From Patiria miniata (lineage: Eukaryota; Echinodermata; Asteroidea; Valvatida; Asterinidae), in the NCBI RefSeq assembly GCF_015706575.1, contig NW_024037051.1:17751153-17815152 (forward strand): DNA of 64,000 bases, read 5' to 3'. A program made the position numbers and the translations under genes. The notes below the pieces were generated by a model. That model had not been told where the DNA came from, searched no databases, and saw only the letters and a list, made by a program, of their open reading frames with translations. The first letter of the stretch is position 1. Each line of letters opens with the position of its first letter. Positions 1-15,000 of the stretch are shown one piece after another.

Positions 1-3000
1 TTCTTGGGTCTGAAGACTTGCTTGTTTTGGCAGGTTGTAGAGCTATTCAGCAGCTTCCGAACAACGTCGAGTTTGTCTAGAATTTCCTATGTTAAGGTAG
101 TTTTTGATCGAGACATAGAGAGGCGGTGTTGCATGGCGCTGACAGGCCTTGCTATGGCATGTACTGCACAAAACGCAACTAGCGGGTGTGAGTGACTACA
201 TCTTGCATTTTCTCCACAATTCTTGGGTCTGAAGACTTGCTTGTTTTGGCAGGTTGTAGAGCTATTCAGCAGCTTCCGAACAACGTCGAGTTTGTCTAGA
301 ATTTCCTATGTTAAGGTAGTTTTTGATCGAGACATAGAGAGGCGGTGTTGCATGGCGCTGACAGGCCTTGCTATGGCATGTACTGCACAAAACGCAACTA
401 GCGGGTGTGAGTGACTACATCTTGCATTTTCTCCACAATTCTTGGGTCTGAAGACTTGCTTGTTTTGGCAGGTTGTAGAGCTATTCAGCAGCTTCCGAAC
501 AACGTCGAGTTTGTCTAGAATTTCCTATGTTAAGGTAGTTTTTGATCGAGACATAGAGAGGCGGTGTTGCATGGCGCTGACAGGCCTTGCTATGGCATGT
601 ACTGCACAAAACGCAACTAGCGGGTGTGAGTGACTACATCTTGCATTTTCTCCACAATTCTTGGGTCTGAAGACTTGCTTGTTTTGGCAGGTTGTAGAGC
701 TATTCAGCAGCTTCCGAACAACGTCGAGTTTGTCTAGAATTTCCTATGTTAAGGTAGTTTTTGATCGAGACATAGAGAGGCGGTGTTGCATGGCGCTGAC
801 AGGCCTTGCTATGGCATGTACTGCACAAAACGCAACTAGCGGGTGTGAGTGACTACATCTTGCATTTTCTCCACAATTCTTGGGTCTGAAGACTTGCTTG
901 TTTTGGCAGGTTGTAGAGCTATTCAGCAGCTTCCGAACAACGTCGAGTTTGTCTAGAATTTCCTATGTTAAGGTAGTTTTTGATCGAGACATAGAGAGGC
1001 GGTGTTGCATGGCGCTGACAGGCCTTGCTATGGCATGTACTGCACAAAACGCAACTAGCGGGTGTGAGTGACTACATCTTGCATTTTCTCCACAATTCTT
1101 GGGTCTGAAGACTTGCTTGTTTTGGCAGGTTGTAGAGCTATTCAGCAGCTTCCGAACAACGTCGAGTTTGTCTAGAATTTCCTATGTTAAGGTAGTTTTT
1201 GATCGAGACATAGAGAGGCGGTGTTGCATGGCGCTGACAGGCCTTGCTATGGCATGTACTGCACAAAACGCAACTAGCGGGTGTGAGTGACTACATCTTG
1301 CATTTTCTCCACAATTCTTGGGTCTGAAGACTTGCTTGTTTTGGCAGGTTGTAGAGCTATTCAGCAGCTTCCGAACAACGTCGAGTTTGTCTAGAATTTC
1401 CTATGTTAAGGTAGTTTTTGATCGAGACATAGAGAGGCGGTGTTGCATGGCGCTGACAGGCCTTGCTATGGCATGTACTGCACAAAACGCAACTAGCGGG
1501 TGTGAGTGACTACATCTTGCATTTTCTCCACAATTCTTGGGTCTGAAGACTTGCTTGTTTTGGCAGGTTGTAGAGCTATTCAGCAGCTTCCGAACAACGT
1601 CGAGTTTGTCTAGAATTTCCTATGTTAAGGTAGTTTTTGATCGAGACATAGAGAGGCGGTGTTGCATGGCGCTGACAGGCCTTGCTATGGCATGTACTGC
1701 ACAAAACGCAACTAGCGGGTGTGAGTGACTACATCTTGCATTTTCTCCACAATTCTTGGGTCTGAAGACTTGCTTGTTTTGGCAGGTTGTAGAGCTATTC
1801 AGCAGCTTCCGAACAACGTCGAGTTTGTCTAGAATTTCCTATGTTAAGGTAGTTTTTGATCGAGACATAGAGAGGCGGTGTTGCATGGCGCTGACAGGCC
1901 TTGCTATGGCATGTACTGCACAAAACGCAACTAGCGGGTGTGAGTGACTACATCTTGCATTTTCTCCACAATTCTTGGGTCTGAAGACTTGCTTGTTTTG
2001 GCAGGTTGTAGAGCTATTCAGCAGCTTCCGAACAACGTCGAGTTTGTCTAGAATTTCCTATGTTAAGGTAGTTTTTGATCGAGACATAGAGAGGCGGTGT
2101 TGCATGGCGCTGACAGGCCTTGCTATGGCATGTACTGCACAAAACGCAACTAGCGGGTGTGAGTGACTACATCTTGCATTTTCTCCACAATTCTTGGGTC
2201 TGAAGACTTGCTTGTTTTGGCAGGTTGTAGAGCTATTCAGCAGCTTCCGAACAACGTCGAGTTTGTCTAGAATTTCCTATGTTAAGGTAGTTTTTGATCG
2301 AGACATAGAGAGGCGGTGTTGCATGGCGCTGACAGGCCTTGCTATGGCATGTACTGCACAAAACGCAACTAGCGGGTGTGAGTGACTACATCTTGCATTT
2401 TCTCCACAATTCTTGGGTCTGAAGACTTGCTTGTTTTGGCAGGTTGTAGAGCTATTCAGCAGCTTCCGAACAACGTCGAGTTTGTCTAGAATTTCCTATG
2501 TTAAGGTAGTTTTTGATCGAGACATAGAGAGGCGGTGTTGCATGGCGCTGACAGGCCTTGCTATGGCATGTACTGCACAAAACGCAACTAGCGGGTGTGA
2601 GTGACTACATCTTGCATTTTCTCCACAATTCTTGGGTCTGAAGACTTGCTTGTTTTGGCAGGTTGTAGAGCTATTCAGCAGCTTCCGAACAACGTCGAGT
2701 TTGTCTAGAATTTCCTATGTTAAGGTAGTTTTTGATCGAGACATAGAGAGGCGGTGTTGCATGGCGCTGACAGGCCTTGCTATGGCATGTACTGCACAAA
2801 ACGCAACTAGCGGGTGTGAGTGACTACATCTTGCATTTTCTCCACAATTCTTGGGTCTGAAGACTTGCTTGTTTTGGCAGGTTGTAGAGCTATTCAGCAG
2901 CTTCCGAACAACGTCGAGTTTGTCTAGAATTTCCTATGTTAAGGTAGTTTTTGATCGAGACATAGAGAGGCGGTGTTGCATGGCGCTGACAGGCCTTGCT

Positions 3001-6000
3001 ATGGCATGTACTGCACAAAACGCAACTAGCGGGTGTGAGTGACTACATCTTGCATTTTCTCCACAATTCTTGGGTCTGAAGACTTGCTTGTTTTGGCAGG
3101 TTGTAGAGCTATTCAGCAGCTTCCGAACAACGTCGAGTTTGTCTAGAATTTCCTATGTTAAGGTAGTTTTTGATCGAGACATAGAGAGGCGGTGTTGCAT
3201 GGCGCTGACAGGCCTTGCTATGGCATGTACTGCACAAAACGCAACTAGCGGGTGTGAGTGACTACATCTTGCATTTTCTCCACAATTCTTGGGTCTGAAG
3301 ACTTGCTTGTTTTGGCAGGTTGTAGAGCTATTCAGCAGCTTCCGAACAACGTCGAGTTTGTCTAGAATTTCCTATGTTAAGGTAGTTTTTGATCGAGACA
3401 TAGAGAGGCGGTGTTGCATGGCGCTGACAGGCCTTGCTATGGCATGTACTGCACAAAACGCAACTAGCGGGTGTGAGTGACTACATCTTGCATTTTCTCC
3501 ACAATTCTTGGGTCTGAAGACTTGCTTGTTTTGGCAGGTTGTAGAGCTATTCAGCAGCTTCCGAACAACGTCGAGTTTGTCTAGAATTTCCTATGTTAAG
3601 GTAGTTTTTGATCGAGACATAGAGAGGCGGTGTTGCATGGCGCTGACAGGCCTTGCTATGGCATGTACTGCACAAAACGCAACTAGCGGGTGTGAGTGAC
3701 TACATCTTGCATTTTCTCCACAATTCTTGGGTCTGAAGACTTGCTTGTTTTGGCAGGTTGTAGAGCTATTCAGCAGCTTCCGAACAACGTCGAGTTTGTC
3801 TAGAATTTCCTATGTTAAGGTAGTTTTTGATCGAGACATAGAGAGGCGGTGTTGCATGGCGCTGACAGGCCTTGCTATGGCATGTACTGCACAAAACGCA
3901 ACTAGCGGGTGTGAGTGACTACATCTTGCATTTTCTCCACAATTCTTGGGTCTGAAGACTTGCTTGTTTTGGCAGGTTGTAGAGCTATTCAGCAGCTTCC
4001 GAACAACGTCGAGTTTGTCTAGAATTTCCTATGTTAAGGTAGTTTTTGATCGAGACATAGAGAGGCGGTGTTGCATGGCGCTGACAGGCCTTGCTATGGC
4101 ATGTACTGCACAAAACGCAACTAGCGGGTGTGAGTGACTACATCTTGCATTTTCTCCACAATTCTTGGGTCTGAAGACTTGCTTGTTTTGGCAGGTTGTA
4201 GAGCTATTCAGCAGCTTCCGAACAACGTCGAGTTTGTCTAGAATTTCCTATGTTAAGGTAGTTTTTGATCGAGACATAGAGAGGCGGTGTTGCATGGCGC
4301 TGACAGGCCTTGCTATGGCATGTACTGCACAAAACGCAACTAGCGGGTGTGAGTGACTACATCTTGCATTTTCTCCACAATTCTTGGGTCTGAAGACTTG
4401 CTTGTTTTGGCAGGTTGTAGAGCTATTCAGCAGCTTCCGAACAACGTCGAGTTTGTCTAGAATTTCCTATGTTAAGGTAGTTTTTGATCGAGACATAGAG
4501 AGGCGGTGTTGCATGGCGCTGACAGGCCTTGCTATGGCATGTACTGCACAAAACGCAACTAGCGGGTGTGAGTGACTACATCTTGCATTTTCTCCACAAT
4601 TCTTGGGTCTGAAGACTTGCTTGTTTTGGCAGGTTGTAGAGCTATTCAGCAGCTTCCGAACAACGTCGAGTTTGTCTAGAATTTCCTATGTTAAGGTAGT
4701 TTTTGATCGAGACATAGAGAGGCGGTGTTGCATGGCGCTGACAGGCCTTGCTATGGCATGTACTGCACAAAACGCAACTAGCGGGTGTGAGTGACTACAT
4801 CTTGCATTTTCTCCACAATTCTTGGGTCTGAAGACTTGCTTGTTTTGGCAGGTTGTAGAGCTATTCAGCAGCTTCCGAACAACGTCGAGTTTGTCTAGAA
4901 TTTCCTATGTTAAGGTAGTTTTTGATCGAGACATAGAGAGGCGGTGTTGCATGGCGCTGACAGGCCTTGCTATGGCATGTACTGCACAAAACGCAACTAG
5001 CGGGTGTGAGTGACTACATCTTGCATTTTCTCCACAATTCTTGGGTCTGAAGACTTGCTTGTTTTGGCAGGTTGTAGAGCTATTCAGCAGCTTCCGAACA
5101 ACGTCGAGTTTGTCTAGAATTTCCTATGTTAAGGTAGTTTTTGATCGAGACATAGAGAGGCGGTGTTGCATGGCGCTGACAGGCCTTGCTATGGCATGTA
5201 CTGCACAAAACGCAACTAGCGGGTGTGAGTGACTACATCTTGCATTTTCTCCACAATTCTTGGGTCTGAAGACTTGCTTGTTTTGGCAGGTTGTAGAGCT
5301 ATTCAGCAGCTTCCGAACAACGTCGAGTTTGTCTAGAATTTCCTATGTTAAGGTAGTTTTTGATCGAGACATAGAGAGGCGGTGTTGCATGGCGCTGACA
5401 GGCCTTGCTATGGCATGTACTGCACAAAACGCAACTAGCGGGTGTGAGTGACTACATCTTGCATTTTCTCCACAATTCTTGGGTCTGAAGACTTGCTTGT
5501 TTTGGCAGGTTGTAGAGCTATTCAGCAGCTTCCGAACAACGTCGAGTTTGTCTAGAATTTCCTATGTTAAGGTAGTTTTTGATCGAGACATAGAGAGGCG
5601 GTGTTGCATGGCGCTGACAGGCCTTGCTATGGCATGTACTGCACAAAACGCAACTAGCGGGTGTGAGTGACTACATCTTGCATTTTCTCCACAATTCTTG
5701 GGTCTGAAGACTTGCTTGTTTTGGCAGGTTGTAGAGCTATTCAGCAGCTTCCGAACAACGTCGAGTTTGTCTAGAATTTCCTATGTTAAGGTAGTTTTTG
5801 ATCGAGACATAGAGAGGCGGTGTTGCATGGCGCTGACAGGCCTTGCTATGGCATGTACTGCACAAAACGCAACTAGCGGGTGTGAGTGACTACATCTTGC
5901 ATTTTCTCCACAATTCTTGGGTCTGAAGACTTGCTTGTTTTGGCAGGTTGTAGAGCTATTCAGCAGCTTCCGAACAACGTCGAGTTTGTCTAGAATTTCC

Positions 6001-9000
6001 TATGTTAAGGTAGTTTTTGATCGAGACATAGAGAGGCGGTGTTGCATGGCGCTGACAGGCCTTGCTATGGCATGTACTGCACAAAACGCAACTAGCGGGT
6101 GTGAGTGACTACATCTTGCATTTTCTCCACAATTCTTGGGTCTGAAGACTTGCTTGTTTTGGCAGGTTGTAGAGCTATTCAGCAGCTTCCGAACAACGTC
6201 GAGTTTGTCTAGAATTTCCTATGTTAAGGTAGTTTTTGATCGAGACATAGAGAGGCGGTGTTGCATGGCGCTGACAGGCCTTGCTATGGCATGTACTGCA
6301 CAAAACGCAACTAGCGGGTGTGAGTGACTACATCTTGCATTTTCTCCACAATTCTTGGGTCTGAAGACTTGCTTGTTTTGGCAGGTTGTAGAGCTATTCA
6401 GCAGCTTCCGAACAACGTCGAGTTTGTCTAGAATTTCCTATGTTAAGGTAGTTTTTGATCGAGACATAGAGAGGCGGTGTTGCATGGCGCTGACAGGCCT
6501 TGCTATGGCATGTACTGCACAAAACGCAACTAGCGGGTGTGAGTGACTACATCTTGCATTTTCTCCACAATTCTTGGGTCTGAAGACTTGCTTGTTTTGG
6601 CAGGTTGTAGAGCTATTCAGCAGCTTCCGAACAACGTCGAGTTTGTCTAGAATTTCCTATGTTAAGGTAGTTTTTGATCGAGACATAGAGAGGCGGTGTT
6701 GCATGGCGCTGACAGGCCTTGCTATGGCATGTACTGCACAAAACGCAACTAGCGGGTGTGAGTGACTACATCTTGCATTTTCTCCACAATTCTTGGGTCT
6801 GAAGACTTGCTTGTTTTGGCAGGTTGTAGAGCTATTCAGCAGCTTCCGAACAACGTCGAGTTTGTCTAGAATTTCCTATGTTAAGGTAGTTTTTGATCGA
6901 GACATAGAGAGGCGGTGTTGCATGGCGCTGACAGGCCTTGCTATGGCATGTACTGCACAAAACGCAACTAGCGGGTGTGAGTGACTACATCTTGCATTTT
7001 CTCCACAATTCTTGGGTCTGAAGACTTGCTTGTTTTGGCAGGTTGTAGAGCTATTCAGCAGCTTCCGAACAACGTCGAGTTTGTCTAGAATTTCCTATGT
7101 TAAGGTAGTTTTTGATCGAGACATAGAGAGGCGGTGTTGCATGGCGCTGACAGGCCTTGCTATGGCATGTACTGCACAAAACGCAACTAGCGGGTGTGAG
7201 TGACTACATCTTGCATTTTCTCCACAATTCTTGGGTCTGAAGACTTGCTTGTTTTGGCAGGTTGTAGAGCTATTCAGCAGCTTCCGAACAACGTCGAGTT
7301 TGTCTAGAATTTCCTATGTTAAGGTAGTTTTTGATCGAGACATAGAGAGGCGGTGTTGCATGGCGCTGACAGGCCTTGCTATGGCATGTACTGCACAAAA
7401 CGCAACTAGCGGGTGTGAGTGACTACATCTTGCATTTTCTCCACAATTCTTGGGTCTGAAGACTTGCTTGTTTTGGCAGGTTGTAGAGCTATTCAGCAGC
7501 TTCCGAACAACGTCGAGTTTGTCTAGAATTTCCTATGTTAAGGTAGTTTTTGATCGAGACATAGAGAGGCGGTGTTGCATGGCGCTGACAGGCCTTGCTA
7601 TGGCATGTACTGCACAAAACGCAACTAGCGGGTGTGAGTGACTACATCTTGCATTTTCTCCACAATTCTTGGGTCTGAAGACTTGCTTGTTTTGGCAGGT
7701 TGTAGAGCTATTCAGCAGCTTCCGAACAACGTCGAGTTTGTCTAGAATTTCCTATGTTAAGGTAGTTTTTGATCGAGACATAGAGAGGCGGTGTTGCATG
7801 GCGCTGACAGGCCTTGCTATGGCATGTACTGCACAAAACGCAACTAGCGGGTGTGAGTGACTACATCTTGCATTTTCTCCACAATTCTTGGGTCTGAAGA
7901 CTTGCTTGTTTTGGCAGGTTGTAGAGCTATTCAGCAGCTTCCGAACAACGTCGAGTTTGTCTAGAATTTCCTATGTTAAGGTAGTTTTTGATCGAGACAT
8001 AGAGAGGCGGTGTTGCATGGCGCTGACAGGCCTTGCTATGGCATGTACTGCACAAAACGCAACTAGCGGGTGTGAGTGACTACATCTTGCATTTTCTCCA
8101 CAATTCTTGGGTCTGAAGACTTGCTTGTTTTGGCAGGTTGTAGAGCTATTCAGCAGCTTCCGAACAACGTCGAGTTTGTCTAGAATTTCCTATGTTAAGG
8201 TAGTTTTTGATCGAGACATAGAGAGGCGGTGTTGCATGGCGCTGACAGGCCTTGCTATGGCATGTACTGCACAAAACGCAACTAGCGGGTGTGAGTGACT
8301 ACATCTTGCATTTTCTCCACAATTCTTGGGTCTGAAGACTTGCTTGTTTTGGCAGGTTGTAGAGCTATTCAGCAGCTTCCGAACAACGTCGAGTTTGTCT
8401 AGAATTTCCTATGTTAAGGTAGTTTTTGATCGAGACATAGAGAGGCGGTGTTGCATGGCGCTGACAGGCCTTGCTATGGCATGTACTGCACAAAACGCAA
8501 CTAGCGGGTGTGAGTGACTACATCTTGCATTTTCTCCACAATTCTTGGGTCTGAAGACTTGCTTGTTTTGGCAGGTTGTAGAGCTATTCAGCAGCTTCCG
8601 AACAACGTCGAGTTTGTCTAGAATTTCCTATGTTAAGGTAGTTTTTGATCGAGACATAGAGAGGCGGTGTTGCATGGCGCTGACAGGCCTTGCTATGGCA
8701 TGTACTGCACAAAACGCAACTAGCGGGTGTGAGTGACTACATCTTGCATTTTCTCCACAATTCTTGGGTCTGAAGACTTGCTTGTTTTGGCAGGTTGTAG
8801 AGCTATTCAGCAGCTTCCGAACAACGTCGAGTTTGTCTAGAATTTCCTATGTTAAGGTAGTTTTTGATCGAGACATAGAGAGGCGGTGTTGCATGGCGCT
8901 GACAGGCCTTGCTATGGCATGTACTGCACAAAACGCAACTAGCGGGTGTGAGTGACTACATCTTGCATTTTCTCCACAATTCTTGGGTCTGAAGACTTGC

Positions 9001-12000
9001 TTGTTTTGGCAGGTTGTAGAGCTATTCAGCAGCTTCCGAACAACGTCGAGTTTGTCTAGAATTTCCTATGTTAAGGTAGTTTTTGATCGAGACATAGAGA
9101 GGCGGTGTTGCATGGCGCTGACAGGCCTTGCTATGGCATGTACTGCACAAAACGCAACTAGCGGGTGTGAGTGACTACATCTTGCATTTTCTCCACAATT
9201 CTTGGGTCTGAAGACTTGCTTGTTTTGGCAGGTTGTAGAGCTATTCAGCAGCTTCCGAACAACGTCGAGTTTGTCTAGAATTTCCTATGTTAAGGTAGTT
9301 TTTGATCGAGACATAGAGAGGCGGTGTTGCATGGCGCTGACAGGCCTTGCTATGGCATGTACTGCACAAAACGCAACTAGCGGGTGTGAGTGACTACATC
9401 TTGCATTTTCTCCACAATTCTTGGGTCTGAAGACTTGCTTGTTTTGGCAGGTTGTAGAGCTATTCAGCAGCTTCCGAACAACGTCGAGTTTGTCTAGAAT
9501 TTCCTATGTTAAGGTAGTTTTTGATCGAGACATAGAGAGGCGGTGTTGCATGGCGCTGACAGGCCTTGCTATGGCATGTACTGCACAAAACGCAACTAGC
9601 GGGTGTGAGTGACTACATCTTGCATTTTCTCCACAATTCTTGGGTCTGAAGACTTGCTTGTTTTGGCAGGTTGTAGAGCTATTCAGCAGCTTCCGAACAA
9701 CGTCGAGTTTGTCTAGAATTTCCTATGTTAAGGTAGTTTTTGATCGAGACATAGAGAGGCGGTGTTGCATGGCGCTGACAGGCCTTGCTATGGCATGTAC
9801 TGCACAAAACGCAACTAGCGGGTGTGAGTGACTACATCTTGCATTTTCTCCACAATTCTTGGGTCTGAAGACTTGCTTGTTTTGGCAGGTTGTAGAGCTA
9901 TTCAGCAGCTTCCGAACAACGTCGAGTTTGTCTAGAATTTCCTATGTTAAGGTAGTTTTTGATCGAGACATAGAGAGGCGGTGTTGCATGGCGCTGACAG
10001 GCCTTGCTATGGCATGTACTGCACAAAACGCAACTAGCGGGTGTGAGTGACTACATCTTGCATTTTCTCCACAATTCTTGGGTCTGAAGACTTGCTTGTT
10101 TTGGCAGGTTGTAGAGCTATTCAGCAGCTTCCGAACAACGTCGAGTTTGTCTAGAATTTCCTATGTTAAGGTAGTTTTTGATCGAGACATAGAGAGGCGG
10201 TGTTGCATGGCGCTGACAGGCCTTGCTATGGCATGTACTGCACAAAACGCAACTAGCGGGTGTGAGTGACTACATCTTGCATTTTCTCCACAATTCTTGG
10301 GTCTGAAGACTTGCTTGTTTTGGCAGGTTGTAGAGCTATTCAGCAGCTTCCGAACAACGTCGAGTTTGTCTAGAATTTCCTATGTTAAGGTAGTTTTTGA
10401 TCGAGACATAGAGAGGCGGTGTTGCATGGCGCTGACAGGCCTTGCTATGGCATGTACTGCACAAAACGCAACTAGCGGGTGTGAGTGACTACATCTTGCA
10501 TTTTCTCCACAATTCTTGGGTCTGAAGACTTGCTTGTTTTGGCAGGTTGTAGAGCTATTCAGCAGCTTCCGAACAACGTCGAGTTTGTCTAGAATTTCCT
10601 ATGTTAAGGTAGTTTTTGATCGAGACATAGAGAGGCGGTGTTGCATGGCGCTGACAGGCCTTGCTATGGCATGTACTGCACAAAACGCAACTAGCGGGTG
10701 TGAGTGACTACATCTTGCATTTTCTCCACAATTCTTGGGTCTGAAGACTTGCTTGTTTTGGCAGGTTGTAGAGCTATTCAGCAGCTTCCGAACAACGTCG
10801 AGTTTGTCTAGAATTTCCTATGTTAAGGTAGTTTTTGATCGAGACATAGAGAGGCGGTGTTGCATGGCGCTGACAGGCCTTGCTATGGCATGTACTGCAC
10901 AAAACGCAACTAGCGGGTGTGAGTGACTACATCTTGCATTTTCTCCACAATTCTTGGGTCTGAAGACTTGCTTGTTTTGGCAGGTTGTAGAGCTATTCAG
11001 CAGCTTCCGAACAACGTCGAGTTTGTCTAGAATTTCCTATGTTAAGGTAGTTTTTGATCGAGACATAGAGAGGCGGTGTTGCATGGCGCTGACAGGCCTT
11101 GCTATGGCATGTACTGCACAAAACGCAACTAGCGGGTGTGAGTGACTACATCTTGCATTTTCTCCACAATTCTTGGGTCTGAAGACTTGCTTGTTTTGGC
11201 AGGTTGTAGAGCTATTCAGCAGCTTCCGAACAACGTCGAGTTTGTCTAGAATTTCCTATGTTAAGGTAGTTTTTGATCGAGACATAGAGAGGCGGTGTTG
11301 CATGGCGCTGACAGGCCTTGCTATGGCATGTACTGCACAAAACGCAACTAGCGGGTGTGAGTGACTACATCTTGCATTTTCTCCACAATTCTTGGGTCTG
11401 AAGACTTGCTTGTTTTGGCAGGTTGTAGAGCTATTCAGCAGCTTCCGAACAACGTCGAGTTTGTCTAGAATTTCCTATGTTAAGGTAGTTTTTGATCGAG
11501 ACATAGAGAGGCGGTGTTGCATGGCGCTGACAGGCCTTGCTATGGCATGTACTGCACAAAACGCAACTAGCGGGTGTGAGTGACTACATCTTGCATTTTC
11601 TCCACAATTCTTGGGTCTGAAGACTTGCTTGTTTTGGCAGGTTGTAGAGCTATTCAGCAGCTTCCGAACAACGTCGAGTTTGTCTAGAATTTCCTATGTT
11701 AAGGTAGTTTTTGATCGAGACATAGAGAGGCGGTGTTGCATGGCGCTGACAGGCCTTGCTATGGCATGTACTGCACAAAACGCAACTAGCGGGTGTGAGT
11801 GACTACATCTTGCATTTTCTCCACAATTCTTGGGTCTGAAGACTTGCTTGTTTTGGCAGGTTGTAGAGCTATTCAGCAGCTTCCGAACAACGTCGAGTTT
11901 GTCTAGAATTTCCTATGTTAAGGTAGTTTTTGATCGAGACATAGAGAGGCGGTGTTGCATGGCGCTGACAGGCCTTGCTATGGCATGTACTGCACAAAAC

Positions 12001-15000
12001 GCAACTAGCGGGTGTGAGTGACTACATCTTGCATTTTCTCCACAATTCTTGGGTCTGAAGACTTGCTTGTTTTGGCAGGTTGTAGAGCTATTCAGCAGCT
12101 TCCGAACAACGTCGAGTTTGTCTAGAATTTCCTATGTTAAGGTAGTTTTTGATCGAGACATAGAGAGGCGGTGTTGCATGGCGCTGACAGGCCTTGCTAT
12201 GGCATGTACTGCACAAAACGCAACTAGCGGGTGTGAGTGACTACATCTTGCATTTTCTCCACAATTCTTGGGTCTGAAGACTTGCTTGTTTTGGCAGGTT
12301 GTAGAGCTATTCAGCAGCTTCCGAACAACGTCGAGTTTGTCTAGAATTTCCTATGTTAAGGTAGTTTTTGATCGAGACATAGAGAGGCGGTGTTGCATGG
12401 CGCTGACAGGCCTTGCTATGGCATGTACTGCACAAAACGCAACTAGCGGGTGTGAGTGACTACATCTTGCATTTTCTCCACAATTCTTGGGTCTGAAGAC
12501 TTGCTTGTTTTGGCAGGTTGTAGAGCTATTCAGCAGCTTCCGAACAACGTCGAGTTTGTCTAGAATTTCCTATGTTAAGGTAGTTTTTGATCGAGACATA
12601 GAGAGGCGGTGTTGCATGGCGCTGACAGGCCTTGCTATGGCATGTACTGCACAAAACGCAACTAGCGGGTGTGAGTGACTACATCTTGCATTTTCTCCAC
12701 AATTCTTGGGTCTGAAGACTTGCTTGTTTTGGCAGGTTGTAGAGCTATTCAGCAGCTTCCGAACAACGTCGAGTTTGTCTAGAATTTCCTATGTTAAGGT
12801 AGTTTTTGATCGAGACATAGAGAGGCGGTGTTGCATGGCGCTGACAGGCCTTGCTATGGCATGTACTGCACAAAACGCAACTAGCGGGTGTGAGTGACTA
12901 CATCTTGCATTTTCTCCACAATTCTTGGGTCTGAAGACTTGCTTGTTTTGGCAGGTTGTAGAGCTATTCAGCAGCTTCCGAACAACGTCGAGTTTGTCTA
13001 GAATTTCCTATGTTAAGGTAGTTTTTGATCGAGACATAGAGAGGCGGTGTTGCATGGCGCTGACAGGCCTTGCTATGGCATGTACTGCACAAAACGCAAC
13101 TAGCGGGTGTGAGTGACTACATCTTGCATTTTCTCCACAATTCTTGGGTCTGAAGACTTGCTTGTTTTGGCAGGTTGTAGAGCTATTCAGCAGCTTCCGA
13201 ACAACGTCGAGTTTGTCTAGAATTTCCTATGTTAAGGTAGTTTTTGATCGAGACATAGAGAGGCGGTGTTGCATGGCGCTGACAGGCCTTGCTATGGCAT
13301 GTACTGCACAAAACGCAACTAGCGGGTGTGAGTGACTACATCTTGCATTTTCTCCACAATTCTTGGGTCTGAAGACTTGCTTGTTTTGGCAGGTTGTAGA
13401 GCTATTCAGCAGCTTCCGAACAACGTCGAGTTTGTCTAGAATTTCCTATGTTAAGGTAGTTTTTGATCGAGACATAGAGAGGCGGTGTTGCATGGCGCTG
13501 ACAGGCCTTGCTATGGCATGTACTGCACAAAACGCAACTAGCGGGTGTGAGTGACTACATCTTGCATTTTCTCCACAATTCTTGGGTCTGAAGACTTGCT
13601 TGTTTTGGCAGGTTGTAGAGCTATTCAGCAGCTTCCGAACAACGTCGAGTTTGTCTAGAATTTCCTATGTTAAGGTAGTTTTTGATCGAGACATAGAGAG
13701 GCGGTGTTGCATGGCGCTGACAGGCCTTGCTATGGCATGTACTGCACAAAACGCAACTAGCGGGTGTGAGTGACTACATCTTGCATTTTCTCCACAATTC
13801 TTGGGTCTGAAGACTTGCTTGTTTTGGCAGGTTGTAGAGCTATTCAGCAGCTTCCGAACAACGTCGAGTTTGTCTAGAATTTCCTATGTTAAGGTAGTTT
13901 TTGATCGAGACATAGAGAGGCGGTGTTGCATGGCGCTGACAGGCCTTGCTATGGCATGTACTGCACAAAACGCAACTAGCGGGTGTGAGTGACTACATCT
14001 TGCATTTTCTCCACAATTCTTGGGTCTGAAGACTTGCTTGTTTTGGCAGGTTGTAGAGCTATTCAGCAGCTTCCGAACAACGTCGAGTTTGTCTAGAATT
14101 TCCTATGTTAAGGTAGTTTTTGATCGAGACATAGAGAGGCGGTGTTGCATGGCGCTGACAGGCCTTGCTATGGCATGTACTGCACAAAACGCAACTAGCG
14201 GGTGTGAGTGACTACATCTTGCATTTTCTCCACAATTCTTGGGTCTGAAGACTTGCTTGTTTTGGCAGGTTGTAGAGCTATTCAGCAGCTTCCGAACAAC
14301 GTCGAGTTTGTCTAGAATTTCCTATGTTAAGGTAGTTTTTGATCGAGACATAGAGAGGCGGTGTTGCATGGCGCTGACAGGCCTTGCTATGGCATGTACT
14401 GCACAAAACGCAACTAGCGGGTGTGAGTGACTACATCTTGCATTTTCTCCACAATTCTTGGGTCTGAAGACTTGCTTGTTTTGGCAGGTTGTAGAGCTAT
14501 TCAGCAGCTTCCGAACAACGTCGAGTTTGTCTAGAATTTCCTATGTTAAGGTAGTTTTTGATCGAGACATAGAGAGGCGGTGTTGCATGGCGCTGACAGG
14601 CCTTGCTATGGCATGTACTGCACAAAACGCAACTAGCGGGTGTGAGTGACTACATCTTGCATTTTCTCCACAATTCTTGGGTCTGAAGACTTGCTTGTTT
14701 TGGCAGGTTGTAGAGCTATTCAGCAGCTTCCGAACAACGTCGAGTTTGTCTAGAATTTCCTATGTTAAGGTAGTTTTTGATCGAGACATAGAGAGGCGGT
14801 GTTGCATGGCGCTGACAGGCCTTGCTATGGCATGTACTGCACAAAACGCAACTAGCGGGTGTGAGTGACTACATCTTGCATTTTCTCCACAATTCTTGGG
14901 TCTGAAGACTTGCTTGTTTTGGCAGGTTGTAGAGCTATTCAGCAGCTTCCGAACAACGTCGAGTTTGTCTAGAATTTCCTATGTTAAGGTAGTTTTTGAT

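Noticed and set aside
1-219. CENP-B box in the satellite monomer
   Set aside because: The best match to NTTCGNNNNANNCGGGN is around AACGCAACTAGCGGGT and misses three fixed bases, so no claim of a centromere protein site is justified.
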